A stretch of 64,000 nucleotides of DNA from Bacteroides oleiciplenus YIT 12058 (GCF_000315485.1 NZ_JH992940.1:496001-560000), one strand, 5' to 3'; numbered from the stretch's first letter, positions 1 to 8,830 are shown. Numbers and translations: made by a program. Notes: a model not told the origin generated them from the letters alone.

Positions 1-919
1 CTTTAGCGCGGTAAGTAAGCGAAGAAATGGATATCAGCACATAGTTTAGCGCTGCAATAAAAAGAATAGCAAGGGCAAGAATGCTCATGATACTGTCCAT
101 ACGTTTCACTTGGTCTTCGTTACGATACACATCGCGAATAGGCTTCACAAAGGCAGTGTAGCCATAAGCTTTCTTGTCTTCTTCCGGACGATATTTCTGA
201 ATCATGGCATCCAGACGGGCATTCACTACTTCTTTGTCGGCTCCCGGACGGAAGCGGATATATTCGTAATAACTGTCACCTCCGCGCCAAGAATAGTTAC
301 CCCAACCACGACTCCAGGCAGTGGGCATGGATACAACTCCCTCTGGACGCATTGTGGCGTTTTCCGGCAAGGCAGCATAGGTGCCCTTCACTGTAAATTG
401 TAGCTCTTTGTTGTAACTTAACACTTTCCCGATGGGGTCCTCATCACCAAAAATTTTCTGTGCTAAACGGTCACTCAGAAAAATGACATCCGGCTGTACC
501 AATTCCTTTTCCGGATTTCCACTCAGCACTTCAATGCCCATAGTACGGAAGAAAAGCGAGTCGGCCAGCAGTTTTCCATCATCGAAACGAACGTTGCCAT
601 TATACAGCGGTCCGCCAATGAAATAAGCAATACTGGTAGCTGCCTCCACTTCCTTTGGGAAGTTCTCAAGAATGGCACCCGCTACCGGGCCACAATTCTG
701 TTTTTGAGGTTCCAGTTGTTTTCCGTCAGCAGAGAATATAGAAAATATCTGATACAGATTATCATAATCTTTATAGCAAGTATCGTAACTTTGCTCGAAA
801 GCTACACGGGCAAACAGCAAAATACTCATTGTCAGTCCCAACCCGAGGGAAACGACTTTGATGATGTTTGAGCCACGTCCGCGCAGCAGAGTTTGTATTA
901 CGTAGTAGATTTGTTTCAT
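1..919 (-). CDS. MacB/FtsX-type ABC transporter permease, N-terminal part (cut by window edge)
   Basis: The reading frame starts at 919 and stays open to base 1, so the C-terminal part lies outside the window. The visible ~306 residues start with a basic N-terminus (MKQIYYVIQTLL), a first membrane segment at about residues 18-36, a long extracytoplasmic region (about 40-270), and a second membrane segment rich in L, A and I near the edge. This is the MacB_PCD plus FtsX layout of MacB-family permeases, which act with an ATPase to move lipoproteins, peptides or drugs by a mechanotransmission mechanism. The ATPase gene ends 11 bases upstream, in the same direction, so the two form an operon. The substrate cannot be told from sequence. 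The family call is firm; function beyond that is open. Confidence 0.85.
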   Translation of the reverse strand, partial: MKQIYYVIQTLLRGRGSNIIKVVSLGLGLTMSILLFARVAFEQSYDTCYKDYDNLYQIFSIFSADGKQLEPQKQNCGPVAGAILENFPKEVEAATSIAYFIGGPLYNGNVRFDDGKLLADSLFFRTMGIEVLSGNPEKELVQPDVIFLSDRLAQKIFGDEDPIGKVLSYNKELQFTVKGTYAALPENATMRPEGVVSMPTAWSRGWGNYSWRGGDSYYEYIRFRPGADKEVVNARLDAMIQKYRPEEDKKAYGYTAFVKPIRDVYRNEDQVKRMDSIMSILALAILFIAALNYVLISISSLTYRAK

Positions 920-930
920 CACATTTTTTA

Positions 931-1608
931 TTAATTCGTTGCAACACTTGCCACAATACTACCATCGAAAAGATGCACAGTGCGGTGAGCAAAACTTGCA
1001 TCGTGTTGTGAGTGCGTCACCATGATAATAGTGGTTCCTTCCCGGTTCAGCTCTGTCAGCAAGTTCATCACTTCCGCGCCATTCTTGGAGTCCAGGTTAC
1101 CGGTCGGTTCATCGGCAAGTATCAGCTTCGGATTGGTAACCACCGCACGGGCAATGGCCACACGCTGTTGCTGGCCACCGGAAAGTTGTTGCGGGAAGTG
1201 CTTGGCGCGATGACTGATATTCATACGTTTTAGAATATCTTCCACCATTCGGCGACGTTCGGAAGCTTTGATGCCGAGATAAGTTAAAGGTAACTCCACA
1301 TTCTCGTACACATTCAGTTCATCTATCAAGTTAAAGCTCTGGAATACAAACCCCAACTTACCTTTGCGAACACGTGTGCGCTCTTTTTCTTTCAAATCGC
1401 CAACTTCCTGTCCTAAAAGCTTATATGAACCTTCTGTCGGATTATCCAACAATCCCAGAATATTCAACAAGGTAGATTTGCCACAACCTGATGGCCCCAT
1501 AATGGCTACAAACTCTCCCTCTTTCACTTCGAGGTTCACGTGGTTCAATGCTACTGTTTCCACTTCCGTTGTACGGAACACTTTGCTGATGTCATTAATT
1601 TCAATCAT
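931..1608 (-). CDS. ABC transporter ATP-binding protein, LolD/MacB family
   Basis: A 225-residue ATPase of normal LolD/MacB length. Visible motifs are Walker [10 protein letters not shown] (about residues 39-47), the Q-loop region with [12 protein letters not shown], the signature LSGGQQQR, Walker [13 protein letters not shown] and the switch histidine in MVTHSQHD. The NLDS after Walker B and the family resemblance fit ATPases that serve FtsX-type permeases. The permease follows after 11 bases. The start at 1608 opens directly on [11 protein letters not shown], the normal family N-terminus. Upstream, a possible sigma-54 promoter and two palindromes suggest activation by an enhancer-binding regulator (see those entries). 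Confidence 0.93.
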   Translation of the reverse strand: MIEINDISKVFRTTEVETVALNHVNLEVKEGEFVAIMGPSGCGKSTLLNILGLLDNPTEGSYKLLGQEVGDLKEKERTRVRKGKLGFVFQSFNLIDELNVYENVELPLTYLGIKASERRRMVEDILKRMNISHRAKHFPQQLSGGQQQRVAIARAVVTNPKLILADEPTGNLDSKNGAEVMNLLTELNREGTTIIMVTHSQHDASFAHRTVHLFDGSIVASVATN

Positions 1609-1680
1609 AATGTTTTTTGTTATATTATTTACTATTTCTTTATACTGTTCACAGTTTTACTATATCCTGTTTATATTAGG

Positions 1681-1697
1681 ACAGAAAGCGTGCCAAA
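1681..1697 (-). promoter_or_regulatory. Candidate sigma-54 (-24/-12) promoter of the ABC operon
   Basis: Read on the minus strand, this stretch gives TTTGGCACGCTTTCTGT: the -24 half TGGCAC is perfect, and at the correct spacing the -12 half reads CTGT instead of TTGC. It lies about 73 bases upstream of the ATPase start at 1608. The match is incomplete at the -12 GC dinucleotide, so this is a candidate only. The paired palindromes about 60-100 bases further upstream are what one expects for an enhancer-binding activator. Confidence 0.4.
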
Positions 1698-1750
1698 GCA
1701 CAAAGTCTGTTTATTATCAATAAATTAGCTTTTCAAACGTCCACCATTGC

Positions 1751-1787
1751 TGTCTAATAATTAGACACCTCCGTCCAAAAATTAGAC
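1751..1787. promoter_or_regulatory. Two adjacent palindromic regulator sites
   Basis: The first site, TGTCTAATAATTAGACA (1751-1767), is a perfect palindrome around a central A. The second, GTCCAAAAATTAGAC (1773-1787), keeps the same GTC/GAC outer half-sites. Their spacing, centre to centre about 21 bases, places both on the same face of the helix. They sit upstream of the candidate sigma-54 promoter of the minus-strand ABC operon, and about 130 bases upstream of the plus-strand phosphoesterase gene. Which gene they control is inferred. Confidence 0.5.
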
Positions 1788-1864
1788 AGCCGGTAAAGAG
1801 AAACCTCATACGAAAGGAACAGAAAAAAAGAAGATAAGACAGGTATTTATCAAAAAGAAAACTC

Positions 1865-1872
1865 TATATTTG
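1865..1872 (+). promoter_or_regulatory. Bacteroides -7 element of the phosphoesterase gene
   Basis: TATATTTG matches the Bacteroides -7 consensus TAnnTTTG and lies about 45 bases before the start codon at 1918. No good TTTG element is found 19-21 bases upstream, so support is partial. Apart from this, the minus-strand sites above and AT-rich sequence, I see nothing else in the 309-base gap 1609-1917. Confidence 0.45.
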
Positions 1873-1917
1873 CCCGCAGTTTTCAAAAAGGTACTAATAA
1901 CGTTAATATTGTAACAC

Positions 1918-2724
1918 ATGAGACTATCTAAACTCCTATTCATCCCGCTTATAGGGCTATGCATGAGCGGTTGTGATATGATAGATTATCATCCTTATGA
2001 TGTGCGCATCAGTGGTCAGACGGATATAAATAATTATAACATTCAAAGGATAGAGGCAAGTTGCAAGGATAAAACCACTATCCGTTTTGCCACCCTAAGT
2101 GACTCACAACGTTGGTATGATGAAACCGTAGATTTCGTTAACCACCTCAATAAACGAAACGATATTGATTTCGTTATCCACGATGGAGACTTTAGCGACT
2201 TCGGAGTCACGGATGAATTCCTGTGGCAACGGGACATATTGAACAAGCTGAAAGTTCCCTATGTCGGCCTGATTGGCAATCATGACTGCATCGGTACGGG
2301 GGAAGACACTTTTCGTGCCATTTTTGGTGACCCCAACTTTGCCTTTATTGCCGGACGCATCAAGTTTGTCTGCCTGAATACCAATGCCATTGAGTATGAT
2401 TACTCACGCCCTATTCCGGACTTTGATTTTATCTCCAGTCAACTTGAAGATCGTCGTGAAGAGTATGACCGCACTATATTCTCTATGCACATTCGTCCCT
2501 TCTGCTATGAATTCAACAACAATGTAGCCCAGGTTTTCCAGTATAGTATTACACAATTTCCCGGATTACTATTCTGCACGGCAGGTCATGAACATCGTTT
2601 ATTTGAAGAAGATCTATTTCAGGATGGCGTGATGTATTACATGAACGACTGTATGAAAAACCGCACCTACTATATATTCACTGTAACACCTGACGGATAT
2701 GAGCGTGAAGTGGTCTATTACTAA
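1918..2724 (+). CDS. Calcineurin-like metallophosphoesterase lipoprotein
   Basis: A 268-residue protein with a lipoprotein signal (lipobox LCMSGC, Cys at about residue 19), so it is probably anchored in an envelope membrane. The metallophosphoesterase metal-site motifs appear in order: DSQ (in ATLSDSQRW, variant of the usual DxH), GDFSD, GNHD, a histidine in SMHIRPF and GHEH. The family hydrolyses phosphomono- or diesters with a two-metal centre. The substrate is unknown. The last 26 bases overlap the next gene in another frame, which points to translational coupling and a joint role. The change of the first motif from DxH to DSQ is worth noting, as that His normally ligates a metal. Confidence 0.8.
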   Translation: MRLSKLLFIPLIGLCMSGCDMIDYHPYDVRISGQTDINNYNIQRIEASCKDKTTIRFATLSDSQRWYDETVDFVNHLNKRNDIDFVIHDGDFSDFGVTDEFLWQRDILNKLKVPYVGLIGNHDCIGTGEDTFRAIFGDPNFAFIAGRIKFVCLNTNAIEYDYSRPIPDFDFISSQLEDRREEYDRTIFSMHIRPFCYEFNNNVAQVFQYSITQFPGLLFCTAGHEHRLFEEDLFQDGVMYYMNDCMKNRTYYIFTVTPDGYEREVVYY

Positions 2725-3463
2725 AATACTGATGTGTTCCCTCCTTGCTTGCTCATCAGTGAGCTATGCACAAGAAACCAAAACAATTGAAGCACACCAG
2801 GTATTCAGAGATACCGTTATCATTACGAAATATGATACTGTGTGGATGGAAAAAGAGAGGGTGAAAATAGATAGTGCCGATGTTAGCAATAAACGTTACA
2901 GTCGTTACGACAAACGCATTCATCGCTATCGGAAGCACTGGGAAAGTCTGATTCCCACACATACGAAACTACAATTTGCCGGTAATATGGGATTGTTATC
3001 TTTAGGCACCGGATGGGATTACGGAAAACGTAACCAATGGGAAACAGATATATTTCTTGGTTTCTTGCCTAAATATAATTCTAAACGTAACAAGATCACC
3101 ATGACCTTGAAGCAAAATTATATGCCTTGGAGCATTGACCTTGGAAAAGATTTCTCGGTAGAACCACTTGCCTGTGGAGTATATTTCAACACCGTATTCG
3201 GTAGTGAATTTTGGACACATGAACCCGACCGTTATCCCAAAGGATATTATGGCTTTTCATCCAGGGTACGTATCCATGTCTTCCTCGGACAGCGACTGAC
3301 GTATGACATTCCGCCACATTGGCGATTGGGTGCCAGAGCAGTTACCTTTTTCTATGAAATAAGTACCTGCGACTTGTATGTGGTAAGTGCGTTTGTTAAC
3401 AAATATCTGAAACCAAAAGATTACCTCAGTCTATCATTCGGTCTGAAAACACAGTTATTTTAA
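2699..3463 (+). CDS. Secreted or outer-membrane protein of unknown function, beta-barrel-like
   Basis: A 254-residue protein starting inside the end of the phosphoesterase gene. It has a Sec signal peptide ending near ACSSVSYAQ (about residue 25). After a short charged segment (residues 35-85), the sequence alternates polar and hydrophobic/aromatic residues with frequent W, Y and F, ending in SLSFGLKTQLF with a C-terminal aromatic, typical of outer-membrane barrels. I do not recognise a named family with certainty; it resembles the DUF3575 type of Bacteroidetes barrel proteins in style. The tight coupling suggests it works with the phosphoesterase at the envelope. Confidence 0.65.
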   Translation: MSVKWSITKILMCSLLACSSVSYAQETKTIEAHQVFRDTVIITKYDTVWMEKERVKIDSADVSNKRYSRYDKRIHRYRKHWESLIPTHTKLQFAGNMGLLSLGTGWDYGKRNQWETDIFLGFLPKYNSKRNKITMTLKQNYMPWSIDLGKDFSVEPLACGVYFNTVFGSEFWTHEPDRYPKGYYGFSSRVRIHVFLGQRLTYDIPPHWRLGARAVTFFYEISTCDLYVVSAFVNKYLKPKDYLSLSFGLKTQLF

Positions 3464-3538
3464 CCATGTTATATATACAAAATCATGTCTGCATCACGCA
3501 GATATGACCTCAAGAGAATTTATAGAGTTTAATACATG

Positions 3539-3721
3539 TTATACGAACTCTTCGACCATATACATGTCGCTGACAAAATCGTCGACAATGTCGCTAAGGT
3601 TCTCGCAGGCTTCGTCGGAAGTTTCACCGTAAGCGCTACACATGATATTACTTTTCAGATAGGCGTAATATCCGCCATCGTCAGTTGCCTCAATAGCATA
3701 ATCGTTTCTATTTAGTTTCAT
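3539..3721 (-). CDS. HicB-like antitoxin-fold protein, orphan
   Basis: A 60-residue protein; the start at 3721 is chosen because a clear AAGGAGA ribosome site lies just upstream, rather than the longer form to 3754 that would bury that site. The sequence has the HicB/UPF0150 half-barrel pattern: YAIEATDDGGYYAYLKS, then a GETSDEAxENL helix that in HicB proteins reads as G-x-T-x-x-E-A. No HicA-type double-stranded RNA-binding toxin is visible on either side, so it may be a solitary regulator or a relic. The N-terminal strand is short for the family. Confidence 0.6.
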   Translation of the reverse strand: MKLNRNDYAIEATDDGGYYAYLKSNIMCSAYGETSDEACENLSDIVDDFVSDMYMVEEFV

Positions 3722-3822
3722 ATCAATCTCCTTTCTTTTTTTATTACGTTGCAAAGATGGGAATTCGGTGTTACGGAGGCATGTAAACAGTATGACAAAA
3801 TTGTAAAATCATGATTATGTAA

Positions 3823-3865
3823 AAAGGGCTGCATCTTCTTATTACGAAGTGCAGCCCTTTCCCTT
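3823..3865 (-). terminator. Intrinsic terminator after proS
   Basis: Arms AAAGGGCTGCA and TGCAGCCCTTT pair around a short loop, extended by CTTC/GAAG across one bulged base. On the minus strand the stem is followed by a short T run. It lies 24 bases after the proS stop and could also serve the opposite strand. Confidence 0.8.
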
Positions 3866-3883
3866 TTATTTTATTTCTCTTTC

Positions 3884-5377
3884 TTAATATGAACGAGCAA
3901 ACAAAGCGCGGCAAGCCGACGGTTTACCGGTTACAATACAAACACCCGGTTCTTTATCATCATCCAGGAATGTTTCGAAGGGGATACAACGAATGGTCGC
4001 TTTTGTATCCTCCTTGATTTTCTCTTCTGTTTCAGTCGTTCCATCCCAGTGAGCCAGGATAAAGCCACCTTCCTCAATCTTCTCCTTGAACTCATCGTAG
4101 CTATCCACTTTCGTAATATGAGCATTGCGGTAGTCAAGCGCTTTCTGGTAGATGTTAGTCTGAATCTCTTCCAACAGGTCTTTTACATATTCTTCGATGC
4201 CATCGCAAGAACGGGTTTCTTTCTCCAGCGTGTCGCGGCGCATCACTTCCATTGTATTGTTTTCCAGATCGCGGCCGCCCATTACCAGACGAACAGGCAC
4301 ACCTTTCAGTTCATAATCAGCAAACTTGAAGCCCGGACGTTTGTTGTCAGCATTATCATACTTAACTGAGATACCCATAGATTTCAGTTTAGCAACGATA
4401 CCTGCAACCTTCTCGTCAATCTTCTGCAGCATCTCTGCATTCTTATAAATAGGAACAATAACAACCTGTATCGGAGCCAAATGTGGTGGCAATACCAATC
4501 CGTTATCATCAGAATGAGTCATGATGAGCGCACCCATCAAGCGGGTAGATACCCCCCATGAAGTAGCCCAAACATATTCCATCTTATTTTCCTTATTCAC
4601 AAACTGTACATCAAATGCTTTGGCGAAGTTCTGTCCAAGGAAATGGGACGTACCGCTTTGCAAAGCTTTTCCATCCTGCATCATAGCCTCGATAGTATAA
4701 GTATCCAGTGCACCGGCAAAACGTTCGTTAGCTGATTTCACACCTTTCACTACAGGAACAGCCATATATTTTTCGGCAAATTCAGCATATACATTCAGCA
4801 TACGTACAGCTTCTTCTTCTGCTTCTTCGCGGGTAGCATGCGCAGTATGTCCCTCCTGCCAAAGGAACTCGGCCGTACGCAGGAAAAGGCGGGTACGCAT
4901 TTCCCAACGCATCACATTAGCCCACTGATTGCACAGGATAGGCAGGTCGCGATAAGAATTAATCCAGTTCTTATATGTGTTCCAAATGATGGTTTCGGAA
5001 GTAGGACGGATAATCAGCTCTTCTTCCAATTTAGCTTCCGGATCCACAATCACACCACTACCATCAGGAGCATTCTTCAGGCGATGATGTGTAACAACTG
5101 CACACTCCTTTGCAAAACCTTCCACATGTTCCGCTTCACGGCTGAGGAAAGACTTCGGAATCAACAGAGGGAAATAAGCGTTCACGTGTCCTGTCTCCTT
5201 GAACATATCGTCAAGCTGACGTTGTATCTTCTCCCAGATAGCATATCCGTAAGGCTTAATCACCATACAACCACGCACAGCCGACTGTTCTGCCAAATCG
5301 GCCTTTATCACTAATTCATTATACCACTGCGAATAATTCTCGCTGCGTTTGGTCAGGTCTTTTAATTCTACTGCCAT
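3884..5377 (-). CDS. proS: Prolyl-tRNA synthetase, archaeal/eukaryote-type
   Basis: A 497-residue class II aminoacyl-tRNA synthetase charging tRNA-Pro with proline in the cytoplasm. Motif 2 region with [16 protein letters not shown] and the motif [15 protein letters not shown] are diagnostic, as is the anticodon-binding domain ([12 protein letters not shown] onward, about residues 295-390) and the zinc-like C-terminal domain ending in ALFARSY, whose terminal Tyr is typical of the short archaeal/eukaryotic type (about 480-500 residues) used by Bacteroidetes. A -7-like element TACTTTTG (minus strand, 5426-5433) sits about 50 bases upstream. Monocistronic, with a strong terminator. Confidence 0.97.
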   Translation of the reverse strand: MAVELKDLTKRSENYSQWYNELVIKADLAEQSAVRGCMVIKPYGYAIWEKIQRQLDDMFKETGHVNAYFPLLIPKSFLSREAEHVEGFAKECAVVTHHRLKNAPDGSGVIVDPEAKLEEELIIRPTSETIIWNTYKNWINSYRDLPILCNQWANVMRWEMRTRLFLRTAEFLWQEGHTAHATREEAEEEAVRMLNVYAEFAEKYMAVPVVKGVKSANERFAGALDTYTIEAMMQDGKALQSGTSHFLGQNFAKAFDVQFVNKENKMEYVWATSWGVSTRLMGALIMTHSDDNGLVLPPHLAPIQVVIVPIYKNAEMLQKIDEKVAGIVAKLKSMGISVKYDNADNKRPGFKFADYELKGVPVRLVMGGRDLENNTMEVMRRDTLEKETRSCDGIEEYVKDLLEEIQTNIYQKALDYRNAHITKVDSYDEFKEKIEEGGFILAHWDGTTETEEKIKEDTKATIRCIPFETFLDDDKEPGVCIVTGKPSACRALFARSY

Positions 5378-5489
5378 TTTATATCGTTTTTTTAAGTTTT
5401 TCGGGTATATCCATTAAACAGTCGGCAAAAGTACAAAATTTTGTGCGAAAAGTGTGTTTGATAAACACACTATTTAAAAAAAGCTGCAA

Positions 5490-6614
5490 CTACATGATGA
5501 CATGTGGCACGAACTCCGACATATTGTCTGTTATCTCCATACGGTTTTCACGAATACCTATACCGGCAGGCTCCCCTCCTATTACCCATGAACCGATGAC
5601 CGGATAACGTCCACCATAAGGTGTTGGGGATACATACTCCTGATAGACATAGCCACCAGTATTATAGTCCCCCTCTGTTTCAGCAATATATACCCGTTCT
5701 TCCCAATTCCGTATTTCTTGCACACTTACATTGTGACCTTCACGTGAGAATATCGGCTTCTTGCAGAAGAGTCCAGATTGCGGACGTGACATATAGCAAG
5801 GAAGTACATAAGGAGAAGTAGGAAACAAGTCGGATAACACACAAAGAATAGCCTTGTTCGACATAAGAAGTTTCCAAATAGGTTCCAACCACTTTACGTC
5901 GGCCAAACAGCCATCGGGACTTTCATCCGCCATCCATTCCCAAGGATAGAGTTTAAAACAACGTTTCACCGGTTCACCTGCCGGATCAAAAAAACGCCCA
6001 TCTTGCAGATTGAGGGCATCCATATCCAACACACGGGTAGAGAACCCGGCTTCCATTGCCGTACTCGCCAAATATTGCAAAGTACCGGTATCTTCATTAT
6101 TCTCCAATGCTCCAGCGAAATGGATATCTCCTCCTTCCGGAAAAATATCCTTCCACGATTGTACCAGTCCTTCATGAATGCCATTATACTGATCGCAATT
6201 AGGAAATACATCTTCTTTCCACTGCCATTGGATGATAGCAGCTTCCAGTAGCGAAGTAGGCGTATCAGCATTGAACTCCAGAATTTTGGGAGTTCCGTCT
6301 TTAGCCAGCATAAAATCGAAGCGCCCGTATAAGCTCAGTTCGTCCGCATCCCATGATTCACGAATGCGCTCGCATACTTCTTCCGGGATATTCAGAATGT
6401 GCTCCATAAACCCTGATCTATATTCAAGGATATGTTGAACCGCCTCACAATACATGCGATAAGCTTCCCTAGTAGCTTCTTCCAGACTGTTTATCTCATC
6501 TACAGTGAAGCAATAGTACGCCTCCTCACGCCAATAATCGCCATGAAAATCAAATCCCAACGCCTCTATTTTCTCTTTGTAATCAATGCGCGGAATAACA
6601 GGTATTCTTTTCAT
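5490..6614 (-). CDS. Glutathionylspermidine synthase-like ATP-grasp protein (YgiC/YjfC type)
   Basis: A 374-residue protein of the GSP_synth ATP-grasp family. The segments LYGRFDFMLAKDGTPKILEFNADTPTSLLEAA and LLSNKAILCVL, and a C-terminal part with YVYQEYVSP and IGSWVIGGEPAGIGIRE are the nucleotide- and metal-binding pieces. The length fits the stand-alone YgiC/YjfC type (about 385 residues), which lacks the amidase half of E. coli Gsp. Reaction and substrate of this subgroup are not established; peptide-amine ligation is inferred. A lipoprotein gene lies 12 bases upstream in the same operon, mirroring the E. coli ygiB-ygiC arrangement. Confidence 0.85.
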   Translation of the reverse strand: MKRIPVIPRIDYKEKIEALGFDFHGDYWREEAYYCFTVDEINSLEEATREAYRMYCEAVQHILEYRSGFMEHILNIPEEVCERIRESWDADELSLYGRFDFMLAKDGTPKILEFNADTPTSLLEAAIIQWQWKEDVFPNCDQYNGIHEGLVQSWKDIFPEGGDIHFAGALENNEDTGTLQYLASTAMEAGFSTRVLDMDALNLQDGRFFDPAGEPVKRCFKLYPWEWMADESPDGCLADVKWLEPIWKLLMSNKAILCVLSDLFPTSPYVLPCYMSRPQSGLFCKKPIFSREGHNVSVQEIRNWEERVYIAETEGDYNTGGYVYQEYVSPTPYGGRYPVIGSWVIGGEPAGIGIRENRMEITDNMSEFVPHVIM

Positions 6615-6626
6615 CTATGCAACTTG

Positions 6627-6971
6627 TTAACTATGAACACCGGATGAACGGCGTGTCTTTCCAAATACGCTTCCGCTTGATTTTGATTTCGGAGACTTTA
6701 CACTTACTTTAGAAGGAGACTTTACACGTGCTCCGTTCACATCGGTCCAAGTACCTGATTGTGGATAATAATAATGTGTAGTGGCGAGTCCGTTAGATAT
6801 CGAAGGCATCAGTGCCCAGCGCATCAGCATAGCATTGTATATCCAGCTATTTCCTTGATTGTCACGGTACTCTTCCTTATCTTTGGGATTGTCGGGTAAC
6901 TCTGTTTTTTGTGTACATCCGGCAAGTGACATCAGGCAAATCGCTGCAGCAAGAAATTGTCGTTTATTCAT
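6627..6971 (-). CDS. Small lipoprotein, partner of the YgiC-like enzyme
   Basis: Start at 6971 is preferred (114 residues) because it opens on MNKRQFLAAAICLMSLAGC, a textbook lipoprotein signal with lipobox SLAGC; the longer form to 7040 would add a non-signal tail in front. The mature part has a W/Y-rich middle and a basic, Ser-rich C-terminus (VSVKSPKSKSSGSVFGKTRRSSG). E. coli YgiB, a DUF1190 lipoprotein encoded next to ygiC, also ends in a Ser/Gly-rich tail, so this could be a functional analogue; that is inference from context and composition, not from a clear domain match. A GAGG-type ribosome site lies about 12 bases before the start. Confidence 0.7.
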   Translation of the reverse strand: MNKRQFLAAAICLMSLAGCTQKTELPDNPKDKEEYRDNQGNSWIYNAMLMRWALMPSISNGLATTHYYYPQSGTWTDVNGARVKSPSKVSVKSPKSKSSGSVFGKTRRSSGVHS

Positions 6972-7152
6972 GATCTTATATCCTCTTGTTTTTGCAGTGG
7001 CAAAAGTATATAAAAAGAGAGAATTAATGCAGATATTCACAATATAATTTCAGAACAATAAATGCTATCGGGTGTTTATTTAGACAGTATTTACTATATT
7101 CTACATCGAGACATTTTATCCTTCTGAGCGAATACTTCCTTATTTATATTTA

Positions 7153-7229
7153 AAAAGTTGTATTTTTTAGTCGGCTACTTTGTTTTATGAATAGAATTTT
7201 ATATATTCGTATCACATGATACAACTTTT
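7153..7229 (+). promoter_or_regulatory. Inverted repeat in the leader of the LruC-domain gene
   Basis: AAAAGTTGTAT (7153-7163) is complementary to ATACAACTTTT (7219-7229), an 11-base stem closing a 55-base loop just before the start codon at 7282. It could fold in the mRNA leader or be a split DNA site. No clear -33/-7 pair was found between 7041 and 7281, which is otherwise AT-rich and featureless. Confidence 0.3.
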
Positions 7230-7281
7230 AAAGATGCATTATAGAAAATCTCAGTCATTTACAATATTAAAAGCAAGAGAT

Positions 7282-8403
7282 ATGAACAGGAAAATCAACT
7301 TTTTAGTTTTAGTAACTGTCATGGTGGCATTCTTTTCTTCTTGTTCCAACAATGATGTATACGATCCCACCAAAGCGGCAGACTCGAAAAAGGCGCAGTA
7401 TGAAGCGGCTTTTATCAAGAAGTACGGAGCTATTTCGCCTGACCAGGACTGGGGGTTCGGTGAAAATCCTACTACACGCGTGGCCAACCCTAACAGTAAT
7501 CAATGGAAAGACTTTACTGAGGTACCAAAGGATATTACAGCAGCAGAAAAGGAAAAGGTAACTGAGTGGTTTAAAACACATAAAAACCCTACATCTATCG
7601 CCATTAATTGGTCAGACTTTTTTGTGCAGCATGTAAGTAGTTCACATGCTAATATGGACTATTTGGTTGCAGTGTTGCCAAATGGTGATAATGACCACAT
7701 CAACAACTTCAATTCCAGTAATGGAGTAATCATGTTAATACAAAAAAGCGGAACATCTAAGTTTGGATATAATAACACCTTAGATGGCAAAATACACTAT
7801 AACTACACCATCCAGTATATTGATGGGGCTTATTATGTCGGATTTGACTTTGAAGCAACCGGACAAAACCCTAATCAACAAGAAGCCGCTGATAGCTACT
7901 ATAGCGACTGGATAGTTAAAATCACTCCTGCAAAATATACAAATGCCCGACGAATTATGGCAGAGGATCTTGGGGAAGTCGGAGACTTCGACTTTAACGA
8001 TGTTGTATTTGATGCCGCAATAGTAGAAGGTGGTGATGCTGTAATCACTTTACTGGCTGCCGGCGGAACTTTACCTTTGTACATTGGAGGAGAGAGTGCA
8101 GAAAATGAAGTTCACAATCGTTTGGGTGTTAGCACAGGGACAATGGTGAATACAGCAGTCGGAAAACATCAGAATATACCTCCTGTAATGTTCAGGCTTA
8201 CAGGATATGCCAACAAGACCATAATCGACATTCCAATTACCGTAAATGGAATAACACTGAAAGCAGAAACAGGAAAAGCTCCTGGAAAGCTTAGTGTTCC
8301 TACTACAGTGGAATGGGCCAATGAAACTCAAGCTATCGACAATAGATATCCCCAATTTAAGGATTATGTGAATAATCCTGAGATTGATTGGTGGGAAGAA
8401 TAA
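7282..8403 (+). CDS. LruC-domain (DUF4842) lipoprotein
   Basis: The start at 7282 gives 373 residues opening with a lipoprotein signal (MNRKINFLVLVTVMVAFFSSC). The N-terminal part has the YEAAFIKKYGAISPDQDWGFG motif common in Bacteroides surface lipoproteins, and the C-terminal part (about residues 220-373) is the LruC/DUF4842 domain with its hallmark EDLGEVGDFDFNDVVFD. Proteins of this type are exported, probably surface-exposed, and often linked with adhesion or outer-membrane vesicle cargo; the exact role is unknown. It is followed by its own terminator, so it is probably a single-gene transcript. Confidence 0.82.
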   Translation: MNRKINFLVLVTVMVAFFSSCSNNDVYDPTKAADSKKAQYEAAFIKKYGAISPDQDWGFGENPTTRVANPNSNQWKDFTEVPKDITAAEKEKVTEWFKTHKNPTSIAINWSDFFVQHVSSSHANMDYLVAVLPNGDNDHINNFNSSNGVIMLIQKSGTSKFGYNNTLDGKIHYNYTIQYIDGAYYVGFDFEATGQNPNQQEAADSYYSDWIVKITPAKYTNARRIMAEDLGEVGDFDFNDVVFDAAIVEGGDAVITLLAAGGTLPLYIGGESAENEVHNRLGVSTGTMVNTAVGKHQNIPPVMFRLTGYANKTIIDIPITVNGITLKAETGKAPGKLSVPTTVEWANETQAIDNRYPQFKDYVNNPEIDWWEE

Positions 8404-8446
8404 AAAAGAGGATACATAGAAGATACAGTTAGGTGATTAAAAGGGG

Positions 8447-8485
8447 AAGGGATGATGCAACAAAATGTATCATCCCTTTTATTTT
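8447..8485 (+). terminator. Intrinsic terminator after the LruC-domain gene
   Basis: AAGGGATGAT and ATCATCCCTT form a 10-base stem with a 12-base loop, followed by a TT-rich tail. It lies about 45 bases after the stop at 8403. Confidence 0.85.
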
Positions 8486-8726
8486 GCCTAACTCTGTCGC
8501 ATTAGTGGCTGGTAAGTTTTATTATCCTAAGCATCATCATAGATGAATAGCTTGCATTCACCACATATTTATTTTCCTATTCATATATTTATTCTTCTCT
8601 TCTTTGAATTTGATCTATCTTTTCATAAGTTTATCAGTTAATATTTAACTTTTAAACACTTAATAGTTAACAACTTCAATACATTATTTAAACCATGTTA
8701 TAAGATTGCCCATTTGATCTCCTAAA

Positions 8727-8757
8727 TTTGCAGAAGTCCTACAAATCCGTATCTTTG
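8727..8757 (+). promoter_or_regulatory. Consensus Bacteroides promoter of the candidate small RNA
   Basis: TTTG (8727-8730), 19 bases, then TATCTTTG (8750-8757) is an exact match to the Bacteroides -33/-7 housekeeping promoter. Transcription should start near 8764. The rest of 8486-8726 is AT-rich without recognisable signals. Confidence 0.75.
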
Positions 8758-8763
8758 TACTGT

Positions 8764-8830
8764 GTTTTTCATAGTATTAGATTTAAGGTTAACAAAAAGA
8801 TTGGCTGTCTGAGATAGATAGCCTTTTTTT
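8764..8830 (+). ncRNA. Candidate small RNA or leader RNA with its own terminator
   Basis: Starting about 7 bases after a consensus promoter, the transcript would run only about 67 bases into a hairpin (GGCTGTCT / AGATAGCC, 8803-8823, one G-U pair) followed by seven T. No start codon with a usable frame lies between promoter and terminator. So it is either a stand-alone small RNA or an attenuated leader for the small membrane protein gene at 8923. The conserved-looking 5' half (AGATTTAAGGTTAACAAAAA) seems familiar from other Bacteroides intergenic regions, possibly a paralogous sRNA family, but I cannot verify this. Confidence 0.5.
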
